64,000 nucleotides of DNA from Streptomyces panaciradicis (GTDB taxonomy: Bacteria > Actinomycetota > Actinomycetes > Streptomycetales > Streptomycetaceae): NCBI RefSeq assembly GCF_023516615.1, contig NZ_JAMGBF010000042.1:33164-97163 (forward strand). The letters run 5' to 3'. This document shows, piece after piece, positions 44,484 through 53,050 of the stretch (positions are counted from its first letter, which is position 1; each line of letters starts with the position of its first letter). The notes below the pieces were generated by a model, which saw nothing but the letters and a program-made list of their open reading frames with translations, did no database searches and was not told where the DNA came from. Made by a program: the position numbers and the translations under genes.

Positions 44484-45457
44484 GCGGCGGCTCCGTTCGC
44501 GAGGGACGGGACGACGACGACCCGGCCGGTGGTGACACCGTCGGCGACGCGCTGCACGGCGGCGGCCGCCTCGCCGAGCGGCACGCGCTCGCTCACCAGC
44601 GGCTTGATGGCGCCCCGGGCGGCCAGTTCGGTGAGCTGCTCGTGGCAGTGCAGGACCAGCTTCGGGTTCTTGGTGTTGTACAGCCCCCAGTGCAGGCCCA
44701 GGATCGAGTAGTTCTTCACCAGCGCGTGGTTGAGCGCGGGGCTGGGGATGGAGCCGCCGGCGAAGCCGACGACGACGATCCTGCCCTCGAAGGCGACGAC
44801 CTTGGTGGACTGGGTGTAGGCCTCGCCGCCCACCGGGTCGTAGATGACGTCGGCACCCCGGCCGCCGGTCGCCTCCTTGACCGCGGCGACGACGTCCTCG
44901 CTCTTGCGGTCGACGACCACGTCACAGCCCAGCTCGCGGGCCACGGCGGCCTTGTCGGCCCCGCCGACGACACCGATGACCGTCGCCCCGGCGGCCTTGC
45001 CGAGCTGCACGGCCGCGCTGCCGACCCCTCCGGCGGCGGCGTGGACGAGGAGCGTCTCGCCGGCTTCCAGACGGGCGCGGCGGTGCAGACCGAACCAGCC
45101 CGTCTGGTAGCCGATGTGCAGGGCGGCGGCCTCGGCGTCGTCCAGCGAGTCCGGGGCGGGCAGCAGCGCGGCGGCGTCCGCGACGGCGTACTCGGCGAAA
45201 CCGCCGTACGGCAGCGCGGGGTTGGCCAGCACGCGGCGGCCGTCCTCGGTCTCGCCGCAGATCTCCACGCCGGGCGTGAACGGCAGCGGCGGGCGCACCT
45301 GGTAGTGGCCGCGGGCCATCAGCACGTCCGGGAAGTTGATGTTGGCGGCCCGCACCTTGAGCAGCACCTGGCCGTCGCCGGGGGTGGGCGCCTGGACGTC
45401 CTGGAGCCGCATCACCTCACTCGGCTCGCCGAGCTCGTGCACTTGCCATGCCTGCAT
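44480..45457 (-). CDS. NADPH:quinone oxidoreductase (zeta-crystallin type MDR)
   Basis: A 325-residue medium-chain reductase without catalytic zinc. It starts MQAWQVHELGEPSEVMRLQD. Conserved parts are ANINFPDVLMARGHYQ, LPFTPGVEICG, and the nucleotide loop LLVHAAAGGVGSAAVQLGKAAGA at about residues 142-164. It reduces quinones or enones with NADPH. It heads a three-gene operon with both acyl-CoA dehydrogenases. GGAGG precedes the ATG at 45455-45457. An inverted repeat lies in its promoter. Confidence 0.92.
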   Translation of the reverse strand: MQAWQVHELGEPSEVMRLQDVQAPTPGDGQVLLKVRAANINFPDVLMARGHYQVRPPLPFTPGVEICGETEDGRRVLANPALPYGGFAEYAVADAAALLPAPDSLDDAEAAALHIGYQTGWFGLHRRARLEAGETLLVHAAAGGVGSAAVQLGKAAGATVIGVVGGADKAAVARELGCDVVVDRKSEDVVAAVKEATGGRGADVIYDPVGGEAYTQSTKVVAFEGRIVVVGFAGGSIPSPALNHALVKNYSILGLHWGLYNTKNPKLVLHCHEQLTELAARGAIKPLVSERVPLGEAAAAVQRVADGVTTGRVVVVPSLANGAAA

Positions 45458-45512
45458 GCGGTGCCTCCACGGGACAGCGTCGTCGGACCGGGGTATCGAC
45501 CGGGATCCACCG

Positions 45513-45530
45513 CATACTAAGCGGTCGCTT
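45513..45530 (-). promoter_or_regulatory. Promoter -10 with adjacent palindromic operator
   Basis: AAGCG-GT-CGCTT (45519-45530) is a perfect 5-bp-arm inverted repeat directly beside a minus-strand -10-like TAGTAT (45518-45513). CTAAGCG-type palindromes are typical of TetR regulators of fatty-acid degradation. Likely controls the operon starting at 45457. Confidence 0.5.
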
Positions 45531-45575
45531 GCCATGGAGGGAACAGGACTGCCGGGAAGGTCACACCCCGGGGTC

Positions 45576-46319
45576 CTACACCGAGGGCCTGGTGCCGTCC
45601 TGCCGCTCCCGCACCAGGGCGACGGCGTCCGCCATCCGCTGCCGCACCTCCGCGGACAGCGCGGAGCCGTCGACGGCGCCCATCAGGTCCTGGGCGAGCT
45701 GGTGCAGCTTGGTGTTGCTGTTCTGGGAGGCGGTGACGAGGACGGCCCAGGCGGCGTCGGCGCTCAGTCCGAAGCTCGCCATCAGGATGCCGCGGGCCAC
45801 GTCGATGACGGGCCGGGTCCGCATGGCCCGGCGCAGCTGGGCGACCTCCGTGCGCAGCTCCTGATCGGCGTCCGCGCGCCGGACCGGGGCCTCGGCGACG
45901 GCGACGGCGCCCCGTCCGCCGGGGGCGGAGGGCGTGAACAGCTCGCGCGTGCCGGTCAGTTCGAACAGCCGGGCCACCGCCGGGCTCCAGGCCCGCACCC
46001 CGACGGTCTTGCCCCGGTCGAGGGCCTGCCGCCGCAGGTCGAGCAGGAGGTTCAGGCCGCCGCAGTCGCAGAAGCCGACCGCGGTCAGGTCGAGGTCGAT
46101 TCCGGTGGCCGAGCGGTCGAGGACGTCACCGAGCGCGGTCCGCAGCCCGGCGCCGCCGACGTCGAGCTCACCGTGCACGGTGACCAGCGCGCGGTCGCCT
46201 TCGGTGACGGACTCGATCGCGGCCAGACACGGCACCGCGGCGCGCGGACCGTCGCCGGGCGACCGTCCCGGGGACTCCTGTGCGGTGAGGGGCTGCGCCG
46301 AGTCCGCGGATTCCGGCAT
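45576..46319 (-). CDS. STAS-ANTAR fusion regulator
   Basis: A 247-residue two-domain regulator. The STAS domain (anti-sigma antagonist type, about residues 35-140) contains VHGELDVGGAGLRTALGDVL and FCDCGGLNLLLDLRRQAL. The normal phosphorylatable Ser of DSSGL is replaced by Cys/Gly. The C-terminal ANTAR domain (about 175-235: RTRPVIDVARGILMASFGLSADAAWAVL) binds two-hexaloop RNA hairpins for antitermination. The ATG at 46317-46319 follows GAGGGAGAAGGG; an ATG 30 bases upstream is the alternative. It may couple a sigma switch to mRNA antitermination. Confidence 0.88.
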   Translation of the reverse strand: MPESADSAQPLTAQESPGRSPGDGPRAAVPCLAAIESVTEGDRALVTVHGELDVGGAGLRTALGDVLDRSATGIDLDLTAVGFCDCGGLNLLLDLRRQALDRGKTVGVRAWSPAVARLFELTGTRELFTPSAPGGRGAVAVAEAPVRRADADQELRTEVAQLRRAMRTRPVIDVARGILMASFGLSADAAWAVLVTASQNSNTKLHQLAQDLMGAVDGSALSAEVRQRMADAVALVRERQDGTRPSV

Positions 46320-46451
46320 GGCCCTTCTCCCTCGTGTACACGTCTGCATGGCCCCCTCAGATTCCCTCTTGTGCCCCAAGCACGTCAACCAATACACGAA
46401 ATCGCGTTCCGGTTTTTGAATACGTGAATGGTCGCTCGCTAGAGTGGAGGC

Positions 46452-46793
46452 ATGGATGGAGTGCCCGAGTCACACACCGGATGGACGTTTCTGACGAATC
46501 ACGCACGCGTGCTGGCCGCGATCGCCGACAACCAGAGCGCCAGGATCCGCGACATCGCCGCGCACTGCCGGCTCACGGAACGTGCCGTGCAGAAGATCAT
46601 TTCCGACCTGGAGCGGGACGGCTACCTCTCCCATGTCCGGGAGGGGCGCACCAACACCTACCGCATCGAGCCGAGCATGGTCCTGCGCCACCCGGCCGAG
46701 GCCGGCCTGACCGTGGCGTCCCTGCTGTCGATGCTGGCGCACGCCGAGGCCGACCGCACGACGTCCGACGGCCGGCCGAACACCCCGGCCTGA
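46452..46793 (+). CDS. Winged-helix regulator (MarR/IclR-like)
   Basis: A 113-residue DNA-binding protein. The helix-turn-helix is HARVLAAIADNQSARIRDIAAHCRLTERAVQKIISDLERDGYLSHVREGRTNTYRI (about residues 18-72). The tail carries no ligand domain. It diverges from the STAS-ANTAR gene; a possible -10 TAGAGT (46440-46445) lies just upstream. Ribosome site TGGAGG. Target unknown. Confidence 0.85.
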   Translation: MDGVPESHTGWTFLTNHARVLAAIADNQSARIRDIAAHCRLTERAVQKIISDLERDGYLSHVREGRTNTYRIEPSMVLRHPAEAGLTVASLLSMLAHAEADRTTSDGRPNTPA

Positions 46794-46836
46794 CCCGCGG
46801 GCCGGGTCACCCGCGGGGCCTTGCCGTCCGGGCGGG

Positions 46837-47415
46837 TCACGCCCGCTTGGGCCGTGCCCGCACGTGCATCCGCTCCCCCTGGGGCCCGAACAGGCTCAGG
46901 AACTCCACCGGCCCCTCCCCGGTCGAGCCGAACCAGTGCGGCACCCGGGTGTCGAACTCCGCCGCCTCCCCCGCCGCGAGCACCACGTCGTGCTCGCCGA
47001 GCACCACCCGCAGCCGCCCGGACAGCACGTACATCCACTCGTAGCCCTCGTGGGTGCGCGGCTCGGGTTCCTCCGTGCTGCGGGGCACCAGCACCTTGAA
47101 CGCCTGCAGTCCACCGGGCTGCCGGGTGAGCGGCCAGAAGGTGCGGCCGTGGCGGACGACCGGCTTGCCGTGGACGCGCGGATCCTCCGTCCGCGGCTGG
47201 CCCACCAGCTCGTCCAGCGGCACCTGGTGCGCCCGCGCGATCGGCAGCAGCAGCTCCAGACTGGGTCTGCGCAGCCCCGACTCCAGCCGGGACAGCGTGC
47301 TCACCGAGATGCCGGTCGCCGTCGCCAGACCGGCGAGCGTGACCCCTCGCTCCTTGCGAATGCGGCGCAGCCGGGGACCGACCTCCGCGAGGACACCGTC
47401 CGTGTCGTCCGTCAT
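46837..47415 (-). CDS. XRE-family regulator with cupin domain
   Basis: A 192-residue regulator. The helix-turn-helix (LRRIRKERGVTLAGLATATGISVSTLSRLESGLRRPSLELL) is at about residues 17-57. The C-terminal cupin_2 (EPRTHEGYEWMYVLSGRLRVVLGEHDVVLAAGEAAEFDTRVPHWF) spans about 115-165 and would bind a small ligand. The divergent FAD oxidoreductase gene is 79 bases away, with a perfect 12-bp palindrome between. Likely represses its neighbour and itself. Confidence 0.93.
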   Translation of the reverse strand: MTDDTDGVLAEVGPRLRRIRKERGVTLAGLATATGISVSTLSRLESGLRRPSLELLLPIARAHQVPLDELVGQPRTEDPRVHGKPVVRHGRTFWPLTRQPGGLQAFKVLVPRSTEEPEPRTHEGYEWMYVLSGRLRVVLGEHDVVLAAGEAAEFDTRVPHWFGSTGEGPVEFLSLFGPQGERMHVRARPKRA

Positions 47416-47434
47416 GAAGCCATTGCAGTTTCGG

Positions 47435-47446
47435 CAAACGCGTTTG
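47435..47446. promoter_or_regulatory. Perfect 12-bp palindrome, likely XRE operator
   Basis: CAAACGCGTTTG lies between the divergent XRE-cupin and FAD oxidoreductase genes, 20 bases from the regulator start. Flanking TTT and AAA extend the dyad imperfectly. Confidence 0.6.
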
Positions 47447-47494
47447 TCAAACCGGCATCGGTTCGGCGACCGTCGGGCGTGGAGGTGGTCACCC

Positions 47495-48412
47495 ATGACC
47501 GAGCAGTACGAAGTGATCGTCGTCGGCGGCGGAGCGGCGGGGCTCTCCGCCGCGCTGGTGCTGGGCCGGGCCCGGCGCCGCACCCTGGTCGTCGACGCCG
47601 GCGAGCCGCGCAACGCGCCCGCCGCCCATATGCACGGCTATCTGACCCGGGACGGCATGCCGCCGGCCGAGTTCCTGGCCGCCGGCCGGGAGGAGATCGC
47701 CCGCTACGGCGTCGACCTGGTCCGGGACCGGGCGGTGGACGTCGCCCCCGGCTTCACCGTCTCGCTCGCGAGCGGCCGGACCGTCCGGGGCCGGCGCCTC
47801 GTCGTGGCCACCGGCCTGAAGGACGAGCCGCCGGCGGTCCCCGGGGTCGCCGAGCGGTTCGGCCGCGATGTGCTGCACTGCCCGTACTGCCACGGCTGGG
47901 AGGTGCGCGACCGGGCCTTCGGCGTGCTGGCCACCACCCCGATGGGCGTGCACCAGGCGCTGATGGTGTCCCAGTGGTCGAAGGACGTGACGTTCTTCCT
48001 GCACACCGTCCAGGAGCGGGAGCTGACGGACGACGACCTGCGCAGGCTGGCCGCGGCCGGCGTGAAGGTGGTGCCGGGCGAGGTCTCGGAGCTGGTCGTC
48101 GAGGACGACCGGCTGACCGGCGTCCGGCTGGCGGACGGCACGACGCACGCGCGCGAGGTCGTCTTCGTCGCACCCCGGGCGGTGCCGCGGACGGATCTGC
48201 TGGAGCGGCTCGGCGCCGAACTGCGCGAGACGCCCTTCGGCGCGTATCCCGTGGTCGACGAGACCGGACTGACGACCGTGCCCGGTGTCTGGGCGGCCGG
48301 CAACGCGATGGGCTTCGCCGAGCAGGTCGTCAACGCGGCGGCGGGCGGCTACCGGGCGGGCGCGACGATCAACGGGGAGCTGCTGATGACCGACCTGGAC
48401 GCGACGCCGTAG
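47495..48412 (+). CDS. FAD-dependent oxidoreductase, thioredoxin-reductase-like
   Basis: A 305-residue flavoprotein. FAD motif is VVGGGAAGLSAALVLGRARRRT (residues 10-31). A HCPYCHGWE segment near residue 128 carries a CPYC dithiol where thioredoxin reductases have CAxC. The second FAD motif, TTVPGVWAAGNAM, is near residue 262. The NADPH-binding GxGxxA is degenerate (FGVLATTPMGVHQA), as in dithiol oxidases of the GliT/HlmI/TrxR-like family. It may form or reduce disulfides. Controlled by the divergent XRE gene. Confidence 0.88.
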   Translation: MTEQYEVIVVGGGAAGLSAALVLGRARRRTLVVDAGEPRNAPAAHMHGYLTRDGMPPAEFLAAGREEIARYGVDLVRDRAVDVAPGFTVSLASGRTVRGRRLVVATGLKDEPPAVPGVAERFGRDVLHCPYCHGWEVRDRAFGVLATTPMGVHQALMVSQWSKDVTFFLHTVQERELTDDDLRRLAAAGVKVVPGEVSELVVEDDRLTGVRLADGTTHAREVVFVAPRAVPRTDLLERLGAELRETPFGAYPVVDETGLTTVPGVWAAGNAMGFAEQVVNAAAGGYRAGATINGELLMTDLDATP

Positions 48413-48515
48413 CAGGGCCGCTGTGTCGGGGTACGGACCCGCCGCACGGGCGCGGCCGGCACCCGGACCCGCTCGTCCAGGTGTCACCGGGGCGAGCGCG
48501 TTGCACCATGGCAGC

Positions 48516-50054
48516 ATGCTGCTTGCCCGCCTGGCCCATGTGTCCCAGGAGGTCGCCGCCACCTCGGCGCGGTCCCGGAAGATCGCCCTGCTCGCCGAAC
48601 TCTTCGGCGACGCCGAGGCGGACGACGTACCGATCGTGATCCCGTACCTGGCGGGACGGCTGCCCCAGGGGCGGCTCGGCGTCGGCTGGAAGGTGCTCAG
48701 CCGCCCGGTCGCCCCCGCCGCCGAACCCACCCTGACCGTGCGCGAGGTGGACGCCCTGCTCACCGGCCTCGGCAAGGTCGCGGGCCCCGGCTCGCAGGCC
48801 GAACGAGGACGGCTGGTGGGTGAGTTGATGGGCGCCGCCACCAAGGAGGAACAGCGGTTCCTGTTCGGCCTGCTCACCGGCGAGGTGCGGCAGGGCGCCC
48901 TGGACGCCGTCGCCGTGGAAGGGCTGGCGCAGGCCACCGGGGCGCCGCCGGTTGACGTCCGCCGGGCGGTGATGCTGGCGGGCTCCCTGCAGACCGTCGC
49001 CGAGGCCCTGCTGAGCGAGGGCCCCACGGCGCTGGACCGCTTCCGCCTCACCGTCGGCCGCCCGGTCCTGCCGATGCTGGCGCACACCGCCTCCTCGGTG
49101 ACCGAGGCGATCGACAAGCTCGGCGCCTGCGCCGTCGAGGAGAAGCTGGACGGCATCCGCGTCCAGGTGCACCGCGACGGCGACGCCGTACGGGTCTACA
49201 CCCGCACCCTCGACGACATCACCGACCGCCTCCCCGAGGTGACCGGCGCCGCGCTGCGGCTGCGGGGGCGGCGGTTCGTGCTGGACGGCGAGGTCATCTC
49301 CTTCGGCGAGGACGGGCGGCCCCGCTCCTTCCAGGAGACGGCCGGCCGCGTCGGCTCGCGGGTCGACGTGCCCACGGCCGCCAAGTCCGTCCCCGTCTCC
49401 CCCGTCTTCTTCGACGCCCTGTCCGTCGGCGACCGCGACCTGCTCGACCTGCCGTTCTCCGAGCGGCACACCGAACTGGCGTCGCTGGTGCCGGAGCCGA
49501 TGCGGGTGCGCCGCGCGCTGGTGACCGGAGCCGAGGACAGCGACATGGCGGAGGCATTCATGGCCGCGACCCTCGCGCGCGGCCACGAGGGAGTGGTGGT
49601 CAAGGCCCTCGACGCCGCCTACAGCGCCGGCCGGCGCGGCGCGTCCTGGCTGAAGGTCAAACCGGTGCACACCCTCGACCTGGTCGTGCTGGCCGCCGAG
49701 TGGGGCCACGGCCGGCGCTCCGGCAAGCTCTCCAACCTCCACCTCGGCGCCCGCACCGCGGACGGCGGCTTCGCGATGCTCGGCAAGACCTTCAAGGGCA
49801 TGACCGACGCGATGCTGGAGTGGCAGACCGAGCGGCTGCGGGAACTGGCCGTCGACAGCAGCGGCCACGTGGTGACCGTACGCCCCGAACTCGTCGTCGA
49901 GATCGCCTACGACGGGCTGCAGCGCTCCACCCGCTACCCGGCCGGCGTCACCCTCCGCTTCGCCCGCGTGCTGCGCTACCGCGAGGACAAGCGCCCCGAG
50001 GACGCCGACACCGTCGAGACCCTGCTCGCCGCGCACCCGGAGGTGGGGGTGTGA
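48516..50054 (+). CDS. ATP-dependent DNA ligase
   Basis: A 512-residue archaeal/LigB-type ATP-dependent DNA ligase, with DNA-binding domain 1 to about 190. The nucleotidyl-transfer domain has Lys210 in EEKLDGIR (motif I). Other motifs include VLDGEVISFG (III), GHEGVVVKALDAAYSAGRRGASWLKVKP (IV, V). The C-terminal OB fold (HGRRSGKLSNLHLG) follows. Start ATG 48516; another ATG 8 bases before is out of frame. The GTGA overlap with the NUDIX gene implies coupling. Most likely an accessory ligase for repair, since NAD-dependent LigA is essential for replication. Confidence 0.95.
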   Translation: MLLARLAHVSQEVAATSARSRKIALLAELFGDAEADDVPIVIPYLAGRLPQGRLGVGWKVLSRPVAPAAEPTLTVREVDALLTGLGKVAGPGSQAERGRLVGELMGAATKEEQRFLFGLLTGEVRQGALDAVAVEGLAQATGAPPVDVRRAVMLAGSLQTVAEALLSEGPTALDRFRLTVGRPVLPMLAHTASSVTEAIDKLGACAVEEKLDGIRVQVHRDGDAVRVYTRTLDDITDRLPEVTGAALRLRGRRFVLDGEVISFGEDGRPRSFQETAGRVGSRVDVPTAAKSVPVSPVFFDALSVGDRDLLDLPFSERHTELASLVPEPMRVRRALVTGAEDSDMAEAFMAATLARGHEGVVVKALDAAYSAGRRGASWLKVKPVHTLDLVVLAAEWGHGRRSGKLSNLHLGARTADGGFAMLGKTFKGMTDAMLEWQTERLRELAVDSSGHVVTVRPELVVEIAYDGLQRSTRYPAGVTLRFARVLRYREDKRPEDADTVETLLAAHPEVGV

Positions 50055-50536
50055 CCGCACGGCGCAGCGCGGGCCTGCTGTTGTACCGGCACACCGAGGA
50101 CGGCCTGGAGGTGTTGCTGGGCCATATGGGTGGGCCGTTCTTCGCGAAACGTGACGCCGGGGCGTGGACCGTCCCGAAGGGCGAGTACGAACCCGACGAG
50201 CCCGCCTGGGAGGCGGCCCGCCGGGAGTTCCGCGAGGAGCTGGGTCTGGAGCCGCCCGACGGGCGGGCCGTGGAGCTGGGCGAGGTGCGCCAGACCAACG
50301 GCAAGACCGTCACGGCGTGGGCGATCGAGGCCGACCTGGACCCGGCGGCGATCACTCCCGGCACGTTCGTCATGGAGTGGCCGCCGCGGTCGGGCCGGAC
50401 GCAGGAGTTCCCCGAACTGGACCGCGTGGCCTGGTTCGGCCTGGACCGGGGCCGCGAGGTGATCGTCAAGGCGCAGGCCGCGTTTCTCGACCGGCTGGCG
50501 GAGCACTCGGCCGGAAGGGGCTCCGCGGAGCCCTGA
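50051..50536 (+). CDS. NUDIX hydrolase coupled to DNA ligase
   Basis: A 161-residue NUDIX protein starting GTG inside the ligase stop. The box WTVPKGEYEPDEPAWEAARREFREELGLEPP (about residues 37-67) keeps the REFREELG core. The AGLLLYRHTEDGLEVLLGHMGGPFFAKRDAGAW start and ELDRVAWF end resemble diadenosine or NTP pyrophosphatases. Being co-translated with a ligase, it might clean oxidised nucleotides or adenylated by-products. That link is inference. Confidence 0.88.
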   Translation: MTARRSAGLLLYRHTEDGLEVLLGHMGGPFFAKRDAGAWTVPKGEYEPDEPAWEAARREFREELGLEPPDGRAVELGEVRQTNGKTVTAWAIEADLDPAAITPGTFVMEWPPRSGRTQEFPELDRVAWFGLDRGREVIVKAQAAFLDRLAEHSAGRGSAEP

Positions 50537-50609
50537 GCAGACGCACACGCGTTGCGGTCGCCCGCCCCGCGCGGGAAGGTCGTAACACCAAGCCGCAGGG
50601 AGGTCGGCC

Positions 50610-51995
50610 ATGCCCATCGCGACGGTGAACCCGGCGAACGGCGAGACGCTCAAGACGTACGAGGCCATGGGCGAGGAGGAGCTCGAGCGCCGGCTCCAGC
50701 TCGCGGAGGCGACGTTCCGCACGTACCGGACGACGTCGTTCGCCGAGCGCGCCCGGCTGCTGAACCGGGCCGCCGAACTGCTCGACGGGATGCAGCAGGA
50801 CATCGGCCGGGTGATGACCACCGAGATGGGCAAGCCGGTCAAGCAGGCCCGCGCGGAGGCCGCCAAGTGCGCCAAGGCGATGCGCTGGTACGCCGAGCAC
50901 GCCGAGGAACTCCTCGCCGACGAGGAGCCCGCCGACTCCGACGTCAAGGACTCGGGCGCGTCACGGGTGCGGGTGCGCTACCGGCCGCTCGGCCCCGTGC
51001 TCGCGGTGATGCCGTGGAACTTCCCGCTGTGGCAGGTGGTCCGGTTCGCCGCGCCCGCGCTGATGGCGGGCAACGTGGGCCTGCTCAAGCACGCCTCCAA
51101 CGTCCCCCAGACGGCCCTGTTCCTGGAGGACCTCTTCCACCAGGCCGGCTTCACCGAGGGCTGCTTCCAGACGCTGCTCGTCGGCTCCGGCGCGATCGAC
51201 GACATCCTGCGCGACGACCGGGTCAAGGCGGCCACGCTGACCGGCAGCGAACCGGCCGGGCGGGCGGTGGCCTCCACCTCCGGCGAGATGATCAAGAAGA
51301 CGGTGCTGGAGCTGGGCGGCAGCGACCCGTACGTCGTCATGCCCTCCGCCGACATCGACCGGGCCGCGCAGATCGCGGTCACCGCGCGGGTGCAGAACAA
51401 CGGGCAGTCGTGCATCGCCGCCAAGCGGTTCATCGTGCACACGGACGTCTACGACCGGTTCGCCGAGCGGTTCGTCGAGGGCATGAAGGCGCTCAAGGTG
51501 GGCGACCCGCTGGAGGAGGACACCGAGGTCGGGCCGCTCTCCAGCGAGCAGGGTCGGGCCGATCTGGAGGAGCTGGTCGACGACGCGCGGCGCAGCGGCG
51601 CCGAGGTGCTGTGCGGCGGGCAGCGGCCGGACGGACCCGGCTGGTACTACCCGCCGACCGTGCTCGCCGGGATCACCCGGGAGATGCGCATCCACCGCGA
51701 GGAGGCGTTCGGGCCGGTCGCCACGCTGTACCGGGCGGCGGACCTGGACGAGGCCGTGCTGATCGCCAACGACTCGCCGTTCGGACTCAGTTCGAACGTG
51801 TGGACCCGGGACGAGGCGGAGGTGGACCGGTTCGTCCGGGACCTGGAGGCCGGCGGCGTGTTCTTCAACGGCATGACCGCCTCGCACCCGGCGTTCCCGT
51901 TCGGCGGGGTCAAGCGGTCCGGCTACGGACGTGAGCTGGCCGGGCACGGAATCCGCGAGTTCTGCAACATCACGACGGTTTGGCACGGGGCGTGA
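50610..51995 (+). CDS. Succinate-semialdehyde dehydrogenase family enzyme
   Basis: A 461-residue aldehyde dehydrogenase of the GabD1/GabD2 group. It starts IATVNPANGETLKTYEAM. Cofactor loop VMPWNFPLWQVVRFAAPALMAGN, base Glu in LELGGSDPYVV and nucleophile Cys268 in NNGQSCIAAKRF are all present. It makes succinate from succinate semialdehyde in GABA or arginine degradation. Monocistronic with GGAGGTCGGCC before its ATG; 22 bases precede the small gene that follows. Confidence 0.92.
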   Translation: MPIATVNPANGETLKTYEAMGEEELERRLQLAEATFRTYRTTSFAERARLLNRAAELLDGMQQDIGRVMTTEMGKPVKQARAEAAKCAKAMRWYAEHAEELLADEEPADSDVKDSGASRVRVRYRPLGPVLAVMPWNFPLWQVVRFAAPALMAGNVGLLKHASNVPQTALFLEDLFHQAGFTEGCFQTLLVGSGAIDDILRDDRVKAATLTGSEPAGRAVASTSGEMIKKTVLELGGSDPYVVMPSADIDRAAQIAVTARVQNNGQSCIAAKRFIVHTDVYDRFAERFVEGMKALKVGDPLEEDTEVGPLSSEQGRADLEELVDDARRSGAEVLCGGQRPDGPGWYYPPTVLAGITREMRIHREEAFGPVATLYRAADLDEAVLIANDSPFGLSSNVWTRDEAEVDRFVRDLEAGGVFFNGMTASHPAFPFGGVKRSGYGRELAGHGIREFCNITTVWHGA

Positions 51996-52020
51996 GTGTT
52001 GCGCGGCTAACATCCCGGTT

Positions 52021-52257
52021 GTGAACCGCGAAGTGACTCTGCCTCTGATCGTCGACGACCGCGGGACCCTTCAGGTGGCCGCCGCCGACGTGAGCAAGTT
52101 GTTGCGGACCGTGGGCGGTCGGTGGCTGCACCTCGTGGAGGCCGGTGAGCAGGGTCTCGACGAGGACACGGTGGCCGCGCTGACGATCGAGCTGGCCAAG
52201 CTCGCCGACCGGATCGACGTGGCGTGCATCGCCCACAGCAGCGGGGGTGCGCCGTAG
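52021..52257 (+). CDS. Small conserved hypothetical protein (possibly DUF6213)
   Basis: A 78-residue protein from a GTG start: VNREVTLPLIVDDRGTLQVAA, then ADVSKLLRTVGGRWLHLVEAGEQGLDEDTVAALTIELAKLADRIDVACIAHSS. It looks like a strand-helix-helix fold. I associate it with a Streptomyces-specific family (DUF6213, from memory). It ends four bases from the convergent TenA gene. Function unknown. Confidence 0.7.
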   Translation: MNREVTLPLIVDDRGTLQVAAADVSKLLRTVGGRWLHLVEAGEQGLDEDTVAALTIELAKLADRIDVACIAHSSGGAP

Positions 52258-52261
52258 GGGT

Positions 52262-52933
52262 TCAGGGCAGCGAGGGCAGCGTCGACAGGGTGCTCCAGAA
52301 CATCGCCTCGTAGCTCTGCAGCAGCCGGCCGTAGGCGTGGGCGCGTTCCTCGCTCAGGGTTCCCGCGTCCAGGCCCGCCTGCACCGCCGCCCGCGCCGTG
52401 CGGTCCAGTTCGGGCGCCGGCTGCGCGAAGAGGTCGAAGAAGGCGCAGGCCTCGTCCTTGAAGCCGTAGTGGAGCCGCAGGCCCCTGGCGATCCGCTCGC
52501 AGTAGCCGCCCCACGCCGAGAAGTTGGCGGTGATCGCCAGGACCGTGTCGGCCGGGGAGGCGTTGAGGGCGAGCCAGGCGACGTAGGCCGGGTAGGCCTG
52601 GCAGCCGGGCAGGGGGTCGTAGGCGCGGGAGCGGGCCTCGTCGACGCCGCACGCCGACGCGAACGGCCGCAGCCGCTCCTGGGCCAGCGACTCCCCCTCG
52701 GCGAGCATCGTGAAGAACGCCGCCGCCTCCGGCTCCTCGCTCGCGCGTTCGGCCAGATGACGGAACGCCGCCCGGTCCGCGGGGATCACCCACTGCTGTT
52801 CCAGGGCCAGGGTGGCGAGCGCGTCGCGCGGGGCCTCGCCGCGGGCGATCAGGGGGACGAGGGGGTTGGCGTGCGGGTCCGGGGCGAGCTGTGCGGTGGT
52901 GCTCTCCAGCAGTTCCGCGGCCGTCGGCGCCAT
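52262..52933 (-). CDS. TenA/PqqC-like heme-oxygenase-fold protein
   Basis: A 223-residue protein with the all-helical TenA fold. Recognised pieces are ANPLVPLIARGEAPRDALATLALEQQWVIPADRAAFRHL, CQAYPAYVAWLALNASPADTVLAITANFSAWGGYCERIARGLR and the final SYEAMFWSTL helix. TenA proteins deaminate thiamine precursors; this one may instead be a homologue with a different small-molecule role, since no thiamine genes are near. GGAGG precedes the ATG at 52931-52933. Confidence 0.8.
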   Translation of the reverse strand: MAPTAAELLESTTAQLAPDPHANPLVPLIARGEAPRDALATLALEQQWVIPADRAAFRHLAERASEEPEAAAFFTMLAEGESLAQERLRPFASACGVDEARSRAYDPLPGCQAYPAYVAWLALNASPADTVLAITANFSAWGGYCERIARGLRLHYGFKDEACAFFDLFAQPAPELDRTARAAVQAGLDAGTLSEERAHAYGRLLQSYEAMFWSTLSTLPSLP

Positions 52934-53050
52934 CGTGTCCTCCGTCGATCGGGTGGGGGGCTCCTGCTCCGACCTTCGCACGGATCGCGGGGACGGAAGC
53001 AGCCCGCCGCGGGAACATCGCCCTCTCGGCCGCGTGGTCGTGGAGCGCGT

